Assembly (NCBI GenBank): GCA_050949645.1
Contig: JBMNGC010000001.1
Location: 1,798,001 to 1,862,000 of the forward strand
Direction: 5' to 3'
From: RUG369 sp050949645
Lineage (GTDB): Bacteria; Planctomycetota; Planctomycetia; Pirellulales; Thermoguttaceae
DNA length: 64,000 bases
The notes below the pieces were generated by a model that was not told where the DNA came from, searched no databases, and saw only the letters and a list, made by a program, of their open reading frames with translations. This document shows positions 28,800 through 37,273 of the stretch, piece by piece. The position numbers and the translations under genes were made by a program. Numbering within the stretch: the stretch's first letter is position 1; every line of letters starts with the position of its first letter.

Positions 28800-30398
28800 T
28801 TAACGGAAAAGATAGCCCGCATACCCGACGACGCGTTCGCGATCGCCGCTCGCTTCGGCGCTCGTCGTGTGACCGACGCGCAGCGCCTCGGAAAATTCGC
28901 CGCGCTTCTTAAGCGTCGAAAGCACGAAGTACGCCGGCATAATCCCGCACATCGAGATGCGCCGTCCGACCACGACGCGCAACAGTTCGTCAGGATTCGT
29001 CGTTTCAAGCGCGTCGAGCGCAAGAGCGTCGATTTTCTGCGTCGACTCCTCGTCGGCAAAGTGATTCATATCGCTTGAAACGAGCAGAAGCGGTTTGGGA
29101 CGTCCGGCCGTCTCGCGCTCGCTTAGAAACGCGGCAAATCGGTCGGTCAACGAATCAAGTTCGTCCTGCATCGCATGCCCAACGACGATTCCGACCACCT
29201 TTGCGTTCGGGAAAAATCGCGCTAAAAGGGGTAGCTGAACCTCGATTGAATGTTCCGAACGGTGTGCGGTCGCGTCAAGCTTGAAGTCGGGAATCGCGTT
29301 AACAAGATCGTCGACAAACTCCAAATCGTTCGGGATTTCACCGCCGATATAGTCCCAAGAGCCATAGGGCATAACTGCCAAATTCGCGCCTTCGCGACGA
29401 TGCTTAGGCGCGAAGACGACAATCGTCTCGGACGGTTCGATTTGATTGAGCGTTTGCGCTGCGAGACGCGCGGAATAGACCCAGCCGGCGTGCGGAACCA
29501 TCGCGCCGGGGAAACGTGACTTTTCAGCCGCCGCGCCGATCTCTTTCTCAATGGCGTCGAGCGCGGATTTCTGTTCCGCCGCGGAGCCGGGATAGAATAT
29601 TCCGGCGACCGCCGGCGGTCTCGCCTGCGTCCGGAGTTTGGACGTCGAAGGGTCCGGTCTGGCCGTCGCAGGCGCGTTGAGCTTGAAGGCGTCCTGATTG
29701 AGGCTGAAGGACGGTCGCGAAGAATTGTCGCGGGAATTATGCGAGTCTTTGACAAGCTTCTCAAGCTCTGGATTCTTATAGATATTCCAGACAAACGGCT
29801 TCTTGAAAGAGACTCCTTCAAACGCGAAAAGATCGACGTTGGAGTCTCGCCATGAACCGCGCGGAAGGCCCGCTTTATCGCAGAGACCGTCGAGGAATTC
29901 ATCGGGGGTCCAGCCGAGCTCGACCGGCACGCTCGGCAACAGGAGTCCGCGCCTGCCGCGACCGACGATTTGCAGACCGTCGCGGCCAATTTTAAAGGCG
30001 TCGCGGCGTGCTTCGCCTGTCTCCTCAATCAAGCGCAACGAGCCGAGCGCCCAAATTTCCAGCTCAAGATCGCTGAATTCGTCCGCGGAAACGGGAGGAA
30101 ATCGCGGATCGCGCAACGCCGCGGTGACGGCGGAGGCGTCGAGCGCCTCGCCGAGTTGGATACCGTCGCTCATGTAGCCCATGCAGGAACGGAGTCGACC
30201 TCGCTTCTTAAAGCTGACAAAGGCGCCCAAAACAGACAGGGTCCCAATTTCCCCCAACGCCTCGATCTTAGACTGCGAAGTCGACGCAACCGCTGCGCCG
30301 ACGCGGTCGCGCGCCCAATAGAAAAGACGCTCCATGACGTCTGGTGAAAATTCCGGTTTAGGCGCCGGAGACGCGTTGAATTTCGAAGATTCGCTCAT
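28800..30398 (-). CDS. AMMECR1-Memo fusion protein
   Basis: 532 residues with two domains. The AMMECR1 domain (about 15-215) has LRSCMGYMSD where the family usually has LRGCIG, and DPRFPPVSADEF. The Memo domain (about 255-530) has VAGIFYPGS, MVPHAGWVYSA, FAPKHRREGANL, EHSIEVQLPLL, SSDMNHFADE and CGIMPAYFVL, including the histidines and cysteine of the metal site. The two usually occur with a radical-SAM protein (the AmmeMemoRadiSam group, function unknown). That third member is not here. The start follows AAAGAGA, but a terminator (30418-30453) lies only about 20 bases upstream. Confidence 0.88.
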   Translation of the reverse strand: MSESSKFNASPAPKPEFSPDVMERLFYWARDRVGAAVASTSQSKIEALGEIGTLSVLGAFVSFKKRGRLRSCMGYMSDGIQLGEALDASAVTAALRDPRFPPVSADEFSDLELEIWALGSLRLIEETGEARRDAFKIGRDGLQIVGRGRRGLLLPSVPVELGWTPDEFLDGLCDKAGLPRGSWRDSNVDLFAFEGVSFKKPFVWNIYKNPELEKLVKDSHNSRDNSSRPSFSLNQDAFKLNAPATARPDPSTSKLRTQARPPAVAGIFYPGSAAEQKSALDAIEKEIGAAAEKSRFPGAMVPHAGWVYSARLAAQTLNQIEPSETIVVFAPKHRREGANLAVMPYGSWDYIGGEIPNDLEFVDDLVNAIPDFKLDATAHRSEHSIEVQLPLLARFFPNAKVVGIVVGHAMQDELDSLTDRFAAFLSERETAGRPKPLLLVSSDMNHFADEESTQKIDALALDALETTNPDELLRVVVGRRISMCGIMPAYFVLSTLKKRGEFSEALRVGHTTSAEASGDRERVVGYAGYLFR

Positions 30399-30417
30399 GG
30401 TCTCTTTCTTTCTTTGC

Positions 30418-30453
30418 AAAAAAAAGCGGAAACGACGCCTTTCGTCAATCCGC
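30418..30453 (-). terminator. Intrinsic terminator immediately before the AMMECR1-Memo gene
   Basis: On the minus strand GCGGA/TCCGC outside and GACG/CGTC inside, then eight T residues. It ends 20 bases before the ATG at 30398, so transcription arriving from upstream should mostly stop here unless the hairpin is prevented. Confidence 0.75.
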
Positions 30454-30485
30454 GTCTTCACTGGATAAATATATCAGCCTGAGAC

Positions 30486-30802
30486 CTAAAAGTCGAGAAA
30501 GGACGGCGTTTCCCCAAAAAAATCTTTGATCTCGCTGAAATGAGACGGAGAAAACGGATCGGAAAGCAACTCCAATCGAGGAACGCTGGAATCCGAAAAG
30601 AAAAAGCCGCCGAAGAACGGTATGATCGCGTGGAAATCGGATCCCGCAACGAAACTTGCATTCCGCGGGTGACAACATTTTAGAATCCGAAACGATCTAT
30701 CGCGTTCTACGGCGGCTATCGCCTATCGCAGAGCTGATATTGTCGCGCTAACGCCGTCATGGCGTCCCATGCGGCGCCATCGCGCCAACAAAACGTCGTC
30801 AT
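30486..30802 (-). pseudogene. Probable frameshifted small gene
   Basis: An ATG at 30802 opens MTTFCWRDGAAWDAMTALAR, then QYQLCDRR before a TAG at 30716. Shifting by -1 at about 30720 opens a second frame of 78 codons to a TAG at 30486, containing KCCHPRNASFVAGSDFHAII, PFFGGFFFSD and SSVPRLELLSDPFSPSHF. Both look more protein-like than the Arg/Ser-rich alternatives. The junction is a tandem GCGATAGGCGATAG. A promoter candidate lies upstream and a terminator downstream, as expected for a gene of about 105 residues. It may be a pseudogene, a sequencing error or a frameshifting gene. I do not recognise the family. Confidence 0.4.
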
Positions 30803-30840
30803 TGCTTTATGAACGACGCTTGCTCTCGAGGGTCAATGCC

Positions 30841-30868
30841 ATTCTAGCAGACGGTCAGCGCCACGCAA
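30841..30868 (-). promoter_or_regulatory. Candidate promoter of the frameshifted gene
   Basis: On the minus strand TTGCGT (30863-30868), 16 bases, TAGAAT (30841-30846), about 40 bases before the ATG at 30802. Confidence 0.4.
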
Positions 30869-30983
30869 GGTTGTGAAAAAATTTTCTCTCGATTCGAGCT
30901 TACGGACACGCTGAGTCGCCGACTACCGATAGGACGACGACCGGAAAAATAGCGCTAACGCATTCTCTCCGATCGCGCCGCTG

Positions 30984-31012
30984 ATTGTAACCAAGCCTCC
31001 TGACCCCGTCAA
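30984..31012 (-). promoter_or_regulatory. Consensus promoter TTGACG-17-TACAAT
   Basis: On the minus strand TTGACG (31007-31012), exactly 17 bases, TACAAT (30984-30989). It reads toward the frameshifted gene and the terminator at 30418, so the transcript would be about 560 bases if it stops there. Confidence 0.5.
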
Positions 31013-31471
31013 ACAAAATTTTCAAACAATTTGGCATTTTCCATATAAAAGTTGCAATTCCCCCCGGAAAAAGCGGGGCTTTCGTCAAGATAAAATATTG
31101 TCGCGTCCCCCTCCCAATTACTTAAAAATGGAGCCCAACGCCACGAAAACGAGTTGGACGTTTCTTTTCAGGGGATTCGGACGTCGAAATTTCAGAAAAC
31201 GTCGGCCGCGCCAAACCTGGACTTTCTCTGCAATGGCTCCTCAACGGGCGTTTGAGCCAGGACGCCAGGAAGCATAGGGGCCTGCCTACCCCCCTTGCCA
31301 ACTCTCCGCTCGGACAACGTCAATAGACGGCGATGCGCACACCGTGTAAATGCGAAAGCCTGATCCATCTTAAAAACACGTTCTTCAAATTATGAAAACG
31401 CTTCAATTGCAAAACTCGTCCGCCTCGACGCAGCGCCCTGAAAAATAACGGCGACGATAAATTCAGCCCCT
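31013..31471. other. Non-coding stretch, no feature identified
   Basis: About 460 bases without a convincing gene on either strand. It contains a short CCCC/CGGGG hairpin near 31066-31086 and a GAGAAAGTCC string near 31210 (minus) that recalls RNase P region I, but the remaining RNase P landmarks are missing. Confidence 0.4.
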
Positions 31472-31499
31472 TGAATAAATCGACTCTTCATGGATAATT
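31472..31499 (+). promoter_or_regulatory. Predicted promoter of the bL25-pth genes
   Basis: TTGAAT (31472-31477), 16 bases, GATAAT (31494-31499), about 98 bases before the bL25 start. Confidence 0.5.
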
Positions 31500-31596
31500 G
31501 AGAAATTGTGTGCAAGCCAAGTCGCTTGGAGTGTGAGGGACGCTGTGTCTCTCTATGGCGAGCGACGTCACTTTTCCGTTAAAGGAATCAATACGC

Positions 31597-32241
31597 ATGG
31601 CGGATTTGTTAACGTTATCGGTTGAGCGCCGGGACACAGTAGGTAAGCGTCGGAATCGTCGTCTTCGAGAAAGCGGCAAGACGCCTGCTGTTCTCTACGG
31701 GCATAAGAAGGAAGTCGTGACGCTTTCCGTCTCGACCTCTGATATCGAAGGCGCTCTTCGACACGGTCATCGTTTTGTCAAGCTCGACGGCGCCGTTGCC
31801 GACCGCGCTCTCATTAAGGACCTCCAGTGGGACCCCTGGGGCGAAACGCTCCTACATGTCGACTTCGAACGCGTCGCGGCTGACGAGCGCGTCCAGCTCT
31901 CCGTTCCGATTGTTCTGCGCGGCGAGGCCAAAGGCGTCAAAGACGGCGGAGTCGTCAAGCAGACGCTCTATAGAATGGAGATTGAAACGGACCCCGCAAG
32001 CGCGCCCGAGAATATCGTCGTTATCATCAACGACCTGGGCTTCGACGAGCAAATCCTTGTCTCCGACATTCCCGCCCCTGAAGGCGTTAAGTTCATCGAT
32101 GAACCGGAGACTCTTATCGTTGAGTGCTCCGAGCAGATCATCATCGAAGACCTCGAAGAAGAGTCCGAAGTTGCTGAAGGCGCTGAGCCTGAGGTTATCG
32201 GTGAAAAGACCGACGAAGACGAAGAAGAGGCAGAAGAGTGA
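31597..32241 (+). CDS. rplY: Ribosomal protein bL25 (Ctc-type, long form)
   Basis: 214 residues from the ATG at 31597, which follows AAAGGA; a GTG/ATG further upstream lacks a site. The N-terminal 5S-binding domain has VERRDTVGKRRNRRLRESGK and TPAVLYGHKK, and the C-terminal Ctc domain has LLHVDFERV and VPIVLRGEAKGVKDGG. It binds 5S rRNA in the large subunit. The last 30 residues are nearly all Glu, Asp and Ala. Peptidyl-tRNA hydrolase follows, a common bL25-pth pairing. Confidence 0.95.
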   Translation: MADLLTLSVERRDTVGKRRNRRLRESGKTPAVLYGHKKEVVTLSVSTSDIEGALRHGHRFVKLDGAVADRALIKDLQWDPWGETLLHVDFERVAADERVQLSVPIVLRGEAKGVKDGGVVKQTLYRMEIETDPASAPENIVVIINDLGFDEQILVSDIPAPEGVKFIDEPETLIVECSEQIIIEDLEEESEVAEGAEPEVIGEKTDEDEEEAEE

Positions 32242-32376
32242 ACTTCGAGTTGATCTCGAACGTTCCACGCGCATAAACTCGTGCGCATAAAATTCGATCA
32301 ATTTTTTCGGATCCCTATCATGTTAAAGACGCTTTTAAATTGGAGAAACGCCTTTAACAGAAAGCCGAAAACAAGA

Positions 32377-32991
32377 ATGAAGCCGGATAAAATCATTGCC
32401 GGCCTGGGTAACCCCGGTCGGCAATACCGCGATACGCGTCACAACATCGGCTATATGGTGCTCGCGGAGCTTGCTAAACGCCACGCGTTTGACAAGCCTC
32501 GTCGTCAGTTCAACGCCGAAATCTGCGACGCGCGGATCGGGGGGAAAAATATTCTTCTCCTCTCTCCGACGACGTTCATGAATCTCAGCGGAAACTCCGT
32601 TACAGAAGCGATAAGGTTCTTCAAGCTCAATCCTGCAACCGACCTCGTCGTCGCGTGCGACGATCTCGACCTCCCGGCGGCGCAGTTGCGCTTCCGAGAG
32701 AGCGGCGGCGCCGGCGGTCAGAAAGGGCTTAAAGATATCGTCGCCAAGCTTGGAACGCAAAATTTTGCGCGACTCCGCGTCGGAATTGGGCGTCCCTCCT
32801 CGCCCGACCAGGTCGTCAACTACGTGTTGTCGCCCTTTCGGAAGGATGAACGCCTTGAAATCGACGTCGCGATTCGAGAAGCCGCCGACGCGTTGCAACT
32901 TTGGGTTGAGCGCGGCGCTCAAGAGGTCATGAACAAATACAACGTCGCTGGAAAGTCCCCTTCCAAGGGTAAAAAGGGAACGCGCGACTGA
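32377..32991 (+). CDS. pth: Peptidyl-tRNA hydrolase
   Basis: 204 residues from the ATG at 32377. It releases peptides from peptidyl-tRNA that dropped off ribosomes. Landmarks are IIAGLGNPGRQYRDTRHNIG with the catalytic His, LLSPTTFMNLSGNSV, CDDLDLP with the catalytic Asp, and SGGAGGQKGLKDI. In-frame ATGs at 32281 and 32320 would add a basic leader (MLKTLLNWRNAFNRKPKTR) not typical of the family; no clear ribosome site settles the choice. It follows bL25 and probably shares its transcript. Confidence 0.94.
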   Translation: MKPDKIIAGLGNPGRQYRDTRHNIGYMVLAELAKRHAFDKPRRQFNAEICDARIGGKNILLLSPTTFMNLSGNSVTEAIRFFKLNPATDLVVACDDLDLPAAQLRFRESGGAGGQKGLKDIVAKLGTQNFARLRVGIGRPSSPDQVVNYVLSPFRKDERLEIDVAIREAADALQLWVERGAQEVMNKYNVAGKSPSKGKKGTRD

Positions 32992-33182
32992 CTGTCTTTG
33001 CAGCGTTTTATCCGTTTCATTACGGCGCATTGCTCGAAATCTTCGAGCGATGATCGCCGACTCGTTCAGGGCCGTAGAAAGCGAGCTAGCTTCTCGCAGC
33101 AGCGGTTCTTTATCATCGAAACTAACCTCGTCTGATTCGACGGGAACGGTCCTTAAACCGTAATACCTTTAGGAGCAAAACC

Positions 33183-33644
33183 TTGAAGAGAGAGAACTTT
33201 TACGAAGGCTTGTTCATCCTGAATTCCGAGTCCTATTCCCGCAATTCGGGAGAAGTCTCCGGCGCAATCGCAGAGACCATTGAAGCTGTTGGCGGTAATG
33301 TTCGCGTCTCGCGTCTCTGGGAAGAGCGCAGACTCGCTTACCCCATTAAAAATCATCGTCGCGGAGTCTATTGGCTGACCTACTTCCGCCTTGCAACCGA
33401 CCAGATGGAGGAACTCAATCGTCGGTTCCGCTTGAATAATGACGTCATTCGATTCTTGCTCACGAAGATCGACGATCGCCTCGAGGAAGCGCTCGTTTCG
33501 CACGCGCTCGAAGGCCCCAAGAAGCCCGAAGACGCTGAGCCTGAGTCTGGCAAGTCGCAGAAAGACGACGATAGCAAGAAGGACAAGAAAACGGAAGATA
33601 ACAAGGAAGAAAAGCAGGAAGACGCGGAAGACGGAACCAAATGA
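33183..33644 (+). CDS. rpsF: Ribosomal protein bS6
   Basis: 153 residues from a TTG start with AGGAG 7 bases upstream. The bS6 fold covers residues 1-100: YEGLFILNSESY, GGNVRVSRLWEERRLAYPIK, HRRGVYWLTYFRL and RLNNDVIRFLLTK. The remaining 50 residues form a Lys/Glu/Asp tail (KKDKKTEDNKEEKQEDAED). It begins the bS6-ssb-bL9 group; its usual partner bS18 is missing here. Confidence 0.95.
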   Translation: MKRENFYEGLFILNSESYSRNSGEVSGAIAETIEAVGGNVRVSRLWEERRLAYPIKNHRRGVYWLTYFRLATDQMEELNRRFRLNNDVIRFLLTKIDDRLEEALVSHALEGPKKPEDAEPESGKSQKDDDSKKDKKTEDNKEEKQEDAEDGTK

Positions 33645-33779
33645 GTTTCATGTCGTAGCATGTTGATTTTGTTCGATTTCGAACGCCAGCGGCTACTTGC
33701 GCGTCGTCATGTCGCTCCGTAAAGCTACGTCGAGTCGATACACGATCGAGCCCAACCTTAAATTCAGAAAGGCGAAGTC

Positions 33780-34244
33780 ATGGCTGATTTCAACAGAGTA
33801 GTTTTGGTCGGCAACCTCACGCGAGACCCCGAAGTTCGCGTCTTGCCAAGCGGATCGATTGTCGCTGACGTCGGCCTTGCGGTCAACGAACGTCGCAAAG
33901 ATCAGAGCGGTAATTGGATCGAAGAACCGAATTTCTTCGACGTCACCGTCTGGAACCGTAGCGCCGAGGTTGTACGCGACTATACCAAGAAAGGCAGTCC
34001 GCTTCTCGTCGAAGGGCGACTGAAACAAGAAACCTGGGAACAGGACGGTCAAAAGCGTTCGAAGGTGAAGGTCGTCGCGGACCGCATCGTGTTGCTCGGA
34101 GGTCGCGGCGACAGCGGCTCGTCGGGCGGTTACGATTCTTATCGTTCCAACTCATATCGATCGCAGCCGCCTCAGACGCCCCCGAGGCCCAGCCAGAACA
34201 ACGACCCTTACAGTCAGGAAGGCGCCGACGAAATTCCCTTCTGA
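33780..34244 (+). CDS. ssb: Single-stranded DNA-binding protein
   Basis: 154 residues. The OB fold fills residues 1-105 (FNRVVLVGNLTRDPEVRVLP, VADVGLAVNERR, FFDVTVWNRSAEVVRDYTKK, GRLKQETWEQDGQKRSKVKV). A Gly/Ser/Gln/Pro linker leads to the acidic tip GADEIPF, the partner-binding tail of SSB. It lies between bS6 and bL9. AGAAAGGCG precedes the ATG. Confidence 0.96.
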   Translation: MADFNRVVLVGNLTRDPEVRVLPSGSIVADVGLAVNERRKDQSGNWIEEPNFFDVTVWNRSAEVVRDYTKKGSPLLVEGRLKQETWEQDGQKRSKVKVVADRIVLLGGRGDSGSSGGYDSYRSNSYRSQPPQTPPRPSQNNDPYSQEGADEIPF

Positions 34245-34318
34245 GCTGGCATGCGTCCAATACGAACAAAACGCAACTAGACTAAAAGAATTCCCATAGA
34301 GTATATTTAGGTAACACG

Positions 34319-34849
34319 ATGGAAGTCAAGAATAGACAAGCACGTAACGCTTATCGTAATGGTAAACGCCTGCCCAAGGGGCCCAACGGCGGAATCCAGC
34401 TTATCCTCATCCAGTCCGTGGACGCTCTTGGCAAGCAGGGCGAAGTCGTCGAAGTCAAGCCCGGTTACGCGCGCAACTACCTGATTCCTCAGGGCCTTGC
34501 AACCTATGCCACCGAGCACCACAAGCGTATGATTGAAAAGCATAAGGCTCAGCTCGCCGAAATGCAGCGACAGAAGCTCGCCAAGCTTCATCAGCTCGCC
34601 GACGCGATCGCCAACACGATCGTCTCGATCGAAGCGAACGCGAACGCCGACGGTCACCTTTACGGTTCGATCGGCGCTGAAGAGATCGTCCATGCGCTTA
34701 AGAACGAGGACATTTCGATCTCGGTCGACCAGGTTCGTCTCGACGGTCCTCTCAAGGAACTCGCGCAGTATTCCGTTCGCATCTACCTTGGTCACGAAAT
34801 TGAGACTTCGCTCAAAGTTTGGGTCGTTCCTCAGACTAGCGAAGAATAA
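34319..34849 (+). CDS. rplI: Ribosomal protein bL9
   Basis: 176 residues. The N-terminal domain has the bL9 signature after a short basic extension: GIQLILIQSVDALGKQGEVV, then EVKPGYARNYLIPQGLATYA. A long connecting helix (about 75-105) joins it to the C-terminal domain (LYGSIGAEEIVHALKNEDIS, LGHEIETSLKVWVV). About 20 extra N-terminal residues (MEVKNRQARNAYRNGKRLPK) precede the usual start. The rpsR gene that often sits between ssb and rplI is absent: the gap is 74 bases. Confidence 0.95.
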   Translation: MEVKNRQARNAYRNGKRLPKGPNGGIQLILIQSVDALGKQGEVVEVKPGYARNYLIPQGLATYATEHHKRMIEKHKAQLAEMQRQKLAKLHQLADAIANTIVSIEANANADGHLYGSIGAEEIVHALKNEDISISVDQVRLDGPLKELAQYSVRIYLGHEIETSLKVWVVPQTSEE

Positions 34850-34906
34850 TTTTTCACGCCAAGCGCTCCCGCTCTCTGTAGGAGTGCGCGGCGTCTATCT
34901 CATTTT

Positions 34907-34944
34907 AAAACGCCAGTTTACCGCACGTAAACTGGCGTTTTTTA
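34907..34944. terminator. Terminator after bL9 (bidirectional)
   Basis: A 15-bp perfect stem AAAACGCCAGTTTAC/GTAAACTGGCGTTTT with a 5-base loop and T tract. It lies between convergent genes and can serve both strands. Confidence 0.9.
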
Positions 34945-34992
34945 TTGGAACAACCTCGTCGTCCTTGGAGACGAAAAGCGCTATCGGGGCTT

Positions 34993-35934
34993 TTATACGT
35001 TTTGGAGGATATCGACGCCGTCAAAGAAGTTCCGGAATTTCTGAACGTGCTGACGTTCTTCAAGTTTGCGACTCTCAGATTCTTCGAATTCGATCGTTGC
35101 AAATCCATTGTATTCGAGGTCGTCGAGGATCTGGCGAATGGCGAGCCAGTCGTTGGAACCGAGTCCGACGGGCACGAACTTGCCGCCGTTGGGAAGCGTA
35201 TGGTCGACGAGAAAATCTTTGAAGTGCAGTTTGACGACGATCCCCTTCCCTAACGCGCGCAACCACGTCTCAGTCGGCGCGTATTTGACGTAATTTCCGA
35301 GATCAAAATAGGATCCAACCCATGGCGAGTCGAAAGAGCGAATAAAGGCGCTCAGGAGTTCCGGGTCGCACCAGAGATTGTTCCAAACGTTCTCAAGTCC
35401 GATTTTCACCCCCTCGTAAGCCGCGACGTCCAGGACGGTTGGAAGATATTTTTGCGCGGCGAACGTCGCCTGGTTCTGGGCGGCGATATAGTCGGCGAAA
35501 GGCGCGGGATCGCCATCGCAGATCTGCGTGACCTCGAGAGTCTCGGGGTCAAATTGTACGTCAAATTTCCAGGGGTCAAGCTTTGGCGCGGGTGCAGAGC
35601 CCGGAACGACCAGAACCGTCGACGCGCCGTAAGCGCCGGCGACCGCAAGCCCATGACGGAGATTCTTGAGATCCTCCTCGACATGCTCCGGACTATTGAG
35701 TCGAGCGCCGCGCATAACTGAGTGAATTTTAATTCCATTAGCCTCGCAGACGCGTCGCGCTTCACGCGCCTCGGCGAGCGTAACGTCGTTCGCGCGAGTT
35801 TCAACGCCGTCATAGCCCGCCGCTGCGAGCGCCTCGATCTCTTTTGGTTCGATTTTGCCGACGATCGTCGCGCAATGGAGCGTCGTCTTGTATTTTTTCG
35901 GCGTGTTCGCGCCGTTATCCGCTATATTGATCAT
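34993..35934 (-). CDS. Xylose isomerase-like TIM-barrel protein (cytoplasmic)
   Basis: 313 residues from the ATG at 35934. It is a sugar phosphate isomerase/epimerase-family barrel: KTTLHCATIVGKIEPKEIEA, GYDGVETRA, NGIKIHSVMRGARLNSPEHV, KIGLENVWNNLWCDPELL with a metal-ligand Glu, SYFDLGNYVKYAP with Asp, and VVKLHFKDFLVD with His/Lys/Asp. There is no signal peptide. It is clearly a paralogue of the Tat-exported protein encoded just upstream and runs in the same direction, 131 bases away. The substrate is unknown. Confidence 0.85.
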   Translation of the reverse strand: MINIADNGANTPKKYKTTLHCATIVGKIEPKEIEALAAAGYDGVETRANDVTLAEAREARRVCEANGIKIHSVMRGARLNSPEHVEEDLKNLRHGLAVAGAYGASTVLVVPGSAPAPKLDPWKFDVQFDPETLEVTQICDGDPAPFADYIAAQNQATFAAQKYLPTVLDVAAYEGVKIGLENVWNNLWCDPELLSAFIRSFDSPWVGSYFDLGNYVKYAPTETWLRALGKGIVVKLHFKDFLVDHTLPNGGKFVPVGLGSNDWLAIRQILDDLEYNGFATIEFEESESRKLEERQHVQKFRNFFDGVDILQNV

Positions 35935-36065
35935 ATCATTCGACTCGTAGAAAATCGTTGTCCAGCGTACAGGGCAAAAAGAAACACGAAGAAACAACGT
36001 TCAAGAGCTGGTTCCTTCGTGTTTCAAATCGTTATTAGCAGCGAGTTTAAGAATCTTGGACTGCG

Positions 36066-37073
36066 TCAAACGCCTTCCAGGATATCCTTGCCGTCAAAGA
36101 AATTGCTGAAGATCGTCGCGTGCTCTTCGAGCGAATATCCGCCGCTTTCGAGGGTCACGAAGCCGTCGTAACCAATTTCGTCGATGACCTTACGAACGGA
36201 CTTCCAATCAATCGAGCCTTTCCCGATCGGTACGAAATCGCCGCCCGAGGGCTTCGTTTTATCGATGAGGAAATCCTTGATATGGAGTTTGCAGATCGTG
36301 CCTTTCAGGGCGCGCAGCCAGTCTTCGGCAGGCGCGTACTTGGTGTGGTTGCCGAGGTCAAAGTATGTCTTGACCCAGACGTTGTCGAACGCTTTGACGA
36401 ACGCCGCAAAGAATTCGGGCGTGCACCAGAGGCCGTTCCAGACGTTCTCAAGTCCGATCGTCACGCCTTCGTACGCCGCGACGGGCAGCGTCTGTCCGAC
36501 GTACTTGAAGGACGCCTCCGTCGCCGCGTTCTGCGCCTCGATATACTCGGCGTACGGCTCGTTGTCGCCTTCGCAGACGCTCTTAACCATGCACGTGTCG
36601 GGATCAAAATCGATTTTGAGATCCCAAGGATCGGGGGCATGGCCGCCGATTTTGCACGGGACCAGGAGCACGGTCGACGCGCCATAGGCGGCGGCGGCGC
36701 GCAGCGCGCGCTCTATCGACTTAACGTCCGCGGCAGCCCGCTCGGGCCCGAGGTTGACGTCGGTCCAAGCGCGCATGACGGAATGGATTTTGATTCCGTT
36801 CGCTTCACAAATCTTTCGCGCTTCCGCCGCCTGGGAGGGCTCGACGTCCCACGCGGTGATCTCGACGCCTTCGTAGCCGAGCTTCGCGAGATTTTCGACC
36901 GTGCCCGCGTCGATTCCGCCGACGATCGTCGCCGAGTGGAGCTTCGTCGTAAAAGGACTCGCATCTTCTGCGCCGAAGAGAACGTTGTTAGAGAAATTGG
37001 TGGAAAGCGCGGCGCCGCCGACGGCCAGCACACTCGCACGCATGAAATCACGTCGCGTAAAAACTTGTTTCAT
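36066..37073 (-). CDS. Xylose isomerase-like TIM-barrel protein (Tat-exported)
   Basis: 335 residues from the ATG at 37073, behind AAAGGAAG. A twin-arginine signal (MKQVFTRRDFMRASVLAVGG, then AALSTNF) sends the folded protein out. The barrel has the same markers as its downstream paralogue: KLHSATIVGGIDAGTVENLA, GYEGVEITAWD, IKIHSVMRAW, IGLENVWNGLWCTPEF, TYFDLGNHTKYAP and CKLHIKDFLIDKTKPSGGDF. The residues that bind metal in the family are kept in both. The pair suggests the same or related sugar handled on both sides of the membrane. Confidence 0.87.
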   Translation of the reverse strand: MKQVFTRRDFMRASVLAVGGAALSTNFSNNVLFGAEDASPFTTKLHSATIVGGIDAGTVENLAKLGYEGVEITAWDVEPSQAAEARKICEANGIKIHSVMRAWTDVNLGPERAAADVKSIERALRAAAAYGASTVLLVPCKIGGHAPDPWDLKIDFDPDTCMVKSVCEGDNEPYAEYIEAQNAATEASFKYVGQTLPVAAYEGVTIGLENVWNGLWCTPEFFAAFVKAFDNVWVKTYFDLGNHTKYAPAEDWLRALKGTICKLHIKDFLIDKTKPSGGDFVPIGKGSIDWKSVRKVIDEIGYDGFVTLESGGYSLEEHATIFSNFFDGKDILEGV

Positions 37074-37273
37074 TTTTCTTCCTTTCATAAAACACGCGTC
37101 ACGCAGTCGACGGCGCGTCGTCTTTGAGCGTAGTTCTCGCGCGTCGCGTTTTACAATACGCCGTCGCTCAACGCTAGTTGCGTTGAATTATAATGAGATC
37201 AACAAGTGGACGCAAGCTTTTGAAGGAAAACAATCGCGGCGGCGCCGCATGCAGAGTCGTCGTCCGACAAATT

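Noticed and set aside
30445..30678. Arg/Ser/Phe-rich 77-codon minus-strand frame starting MLSPAECKF
   Set aside because: A different frame of the same stretch reads as a more natural protein; this one runs into the terminator hairpin and has shadow-frame composition.
31190..31230. GAGAAAGTCC on the minus strand resembling region I of RNase P RNA
   Set aside because: No matching ACAGAA region or other conserved blocks within 400 bases downstream, so the resemblance is too short to support rnpB.
34907..34944. Possible small palindromic mobile element after bL9
   Set aside because: The perfect stem with T tract between convergent genes is sufficiently explained as a terminator.
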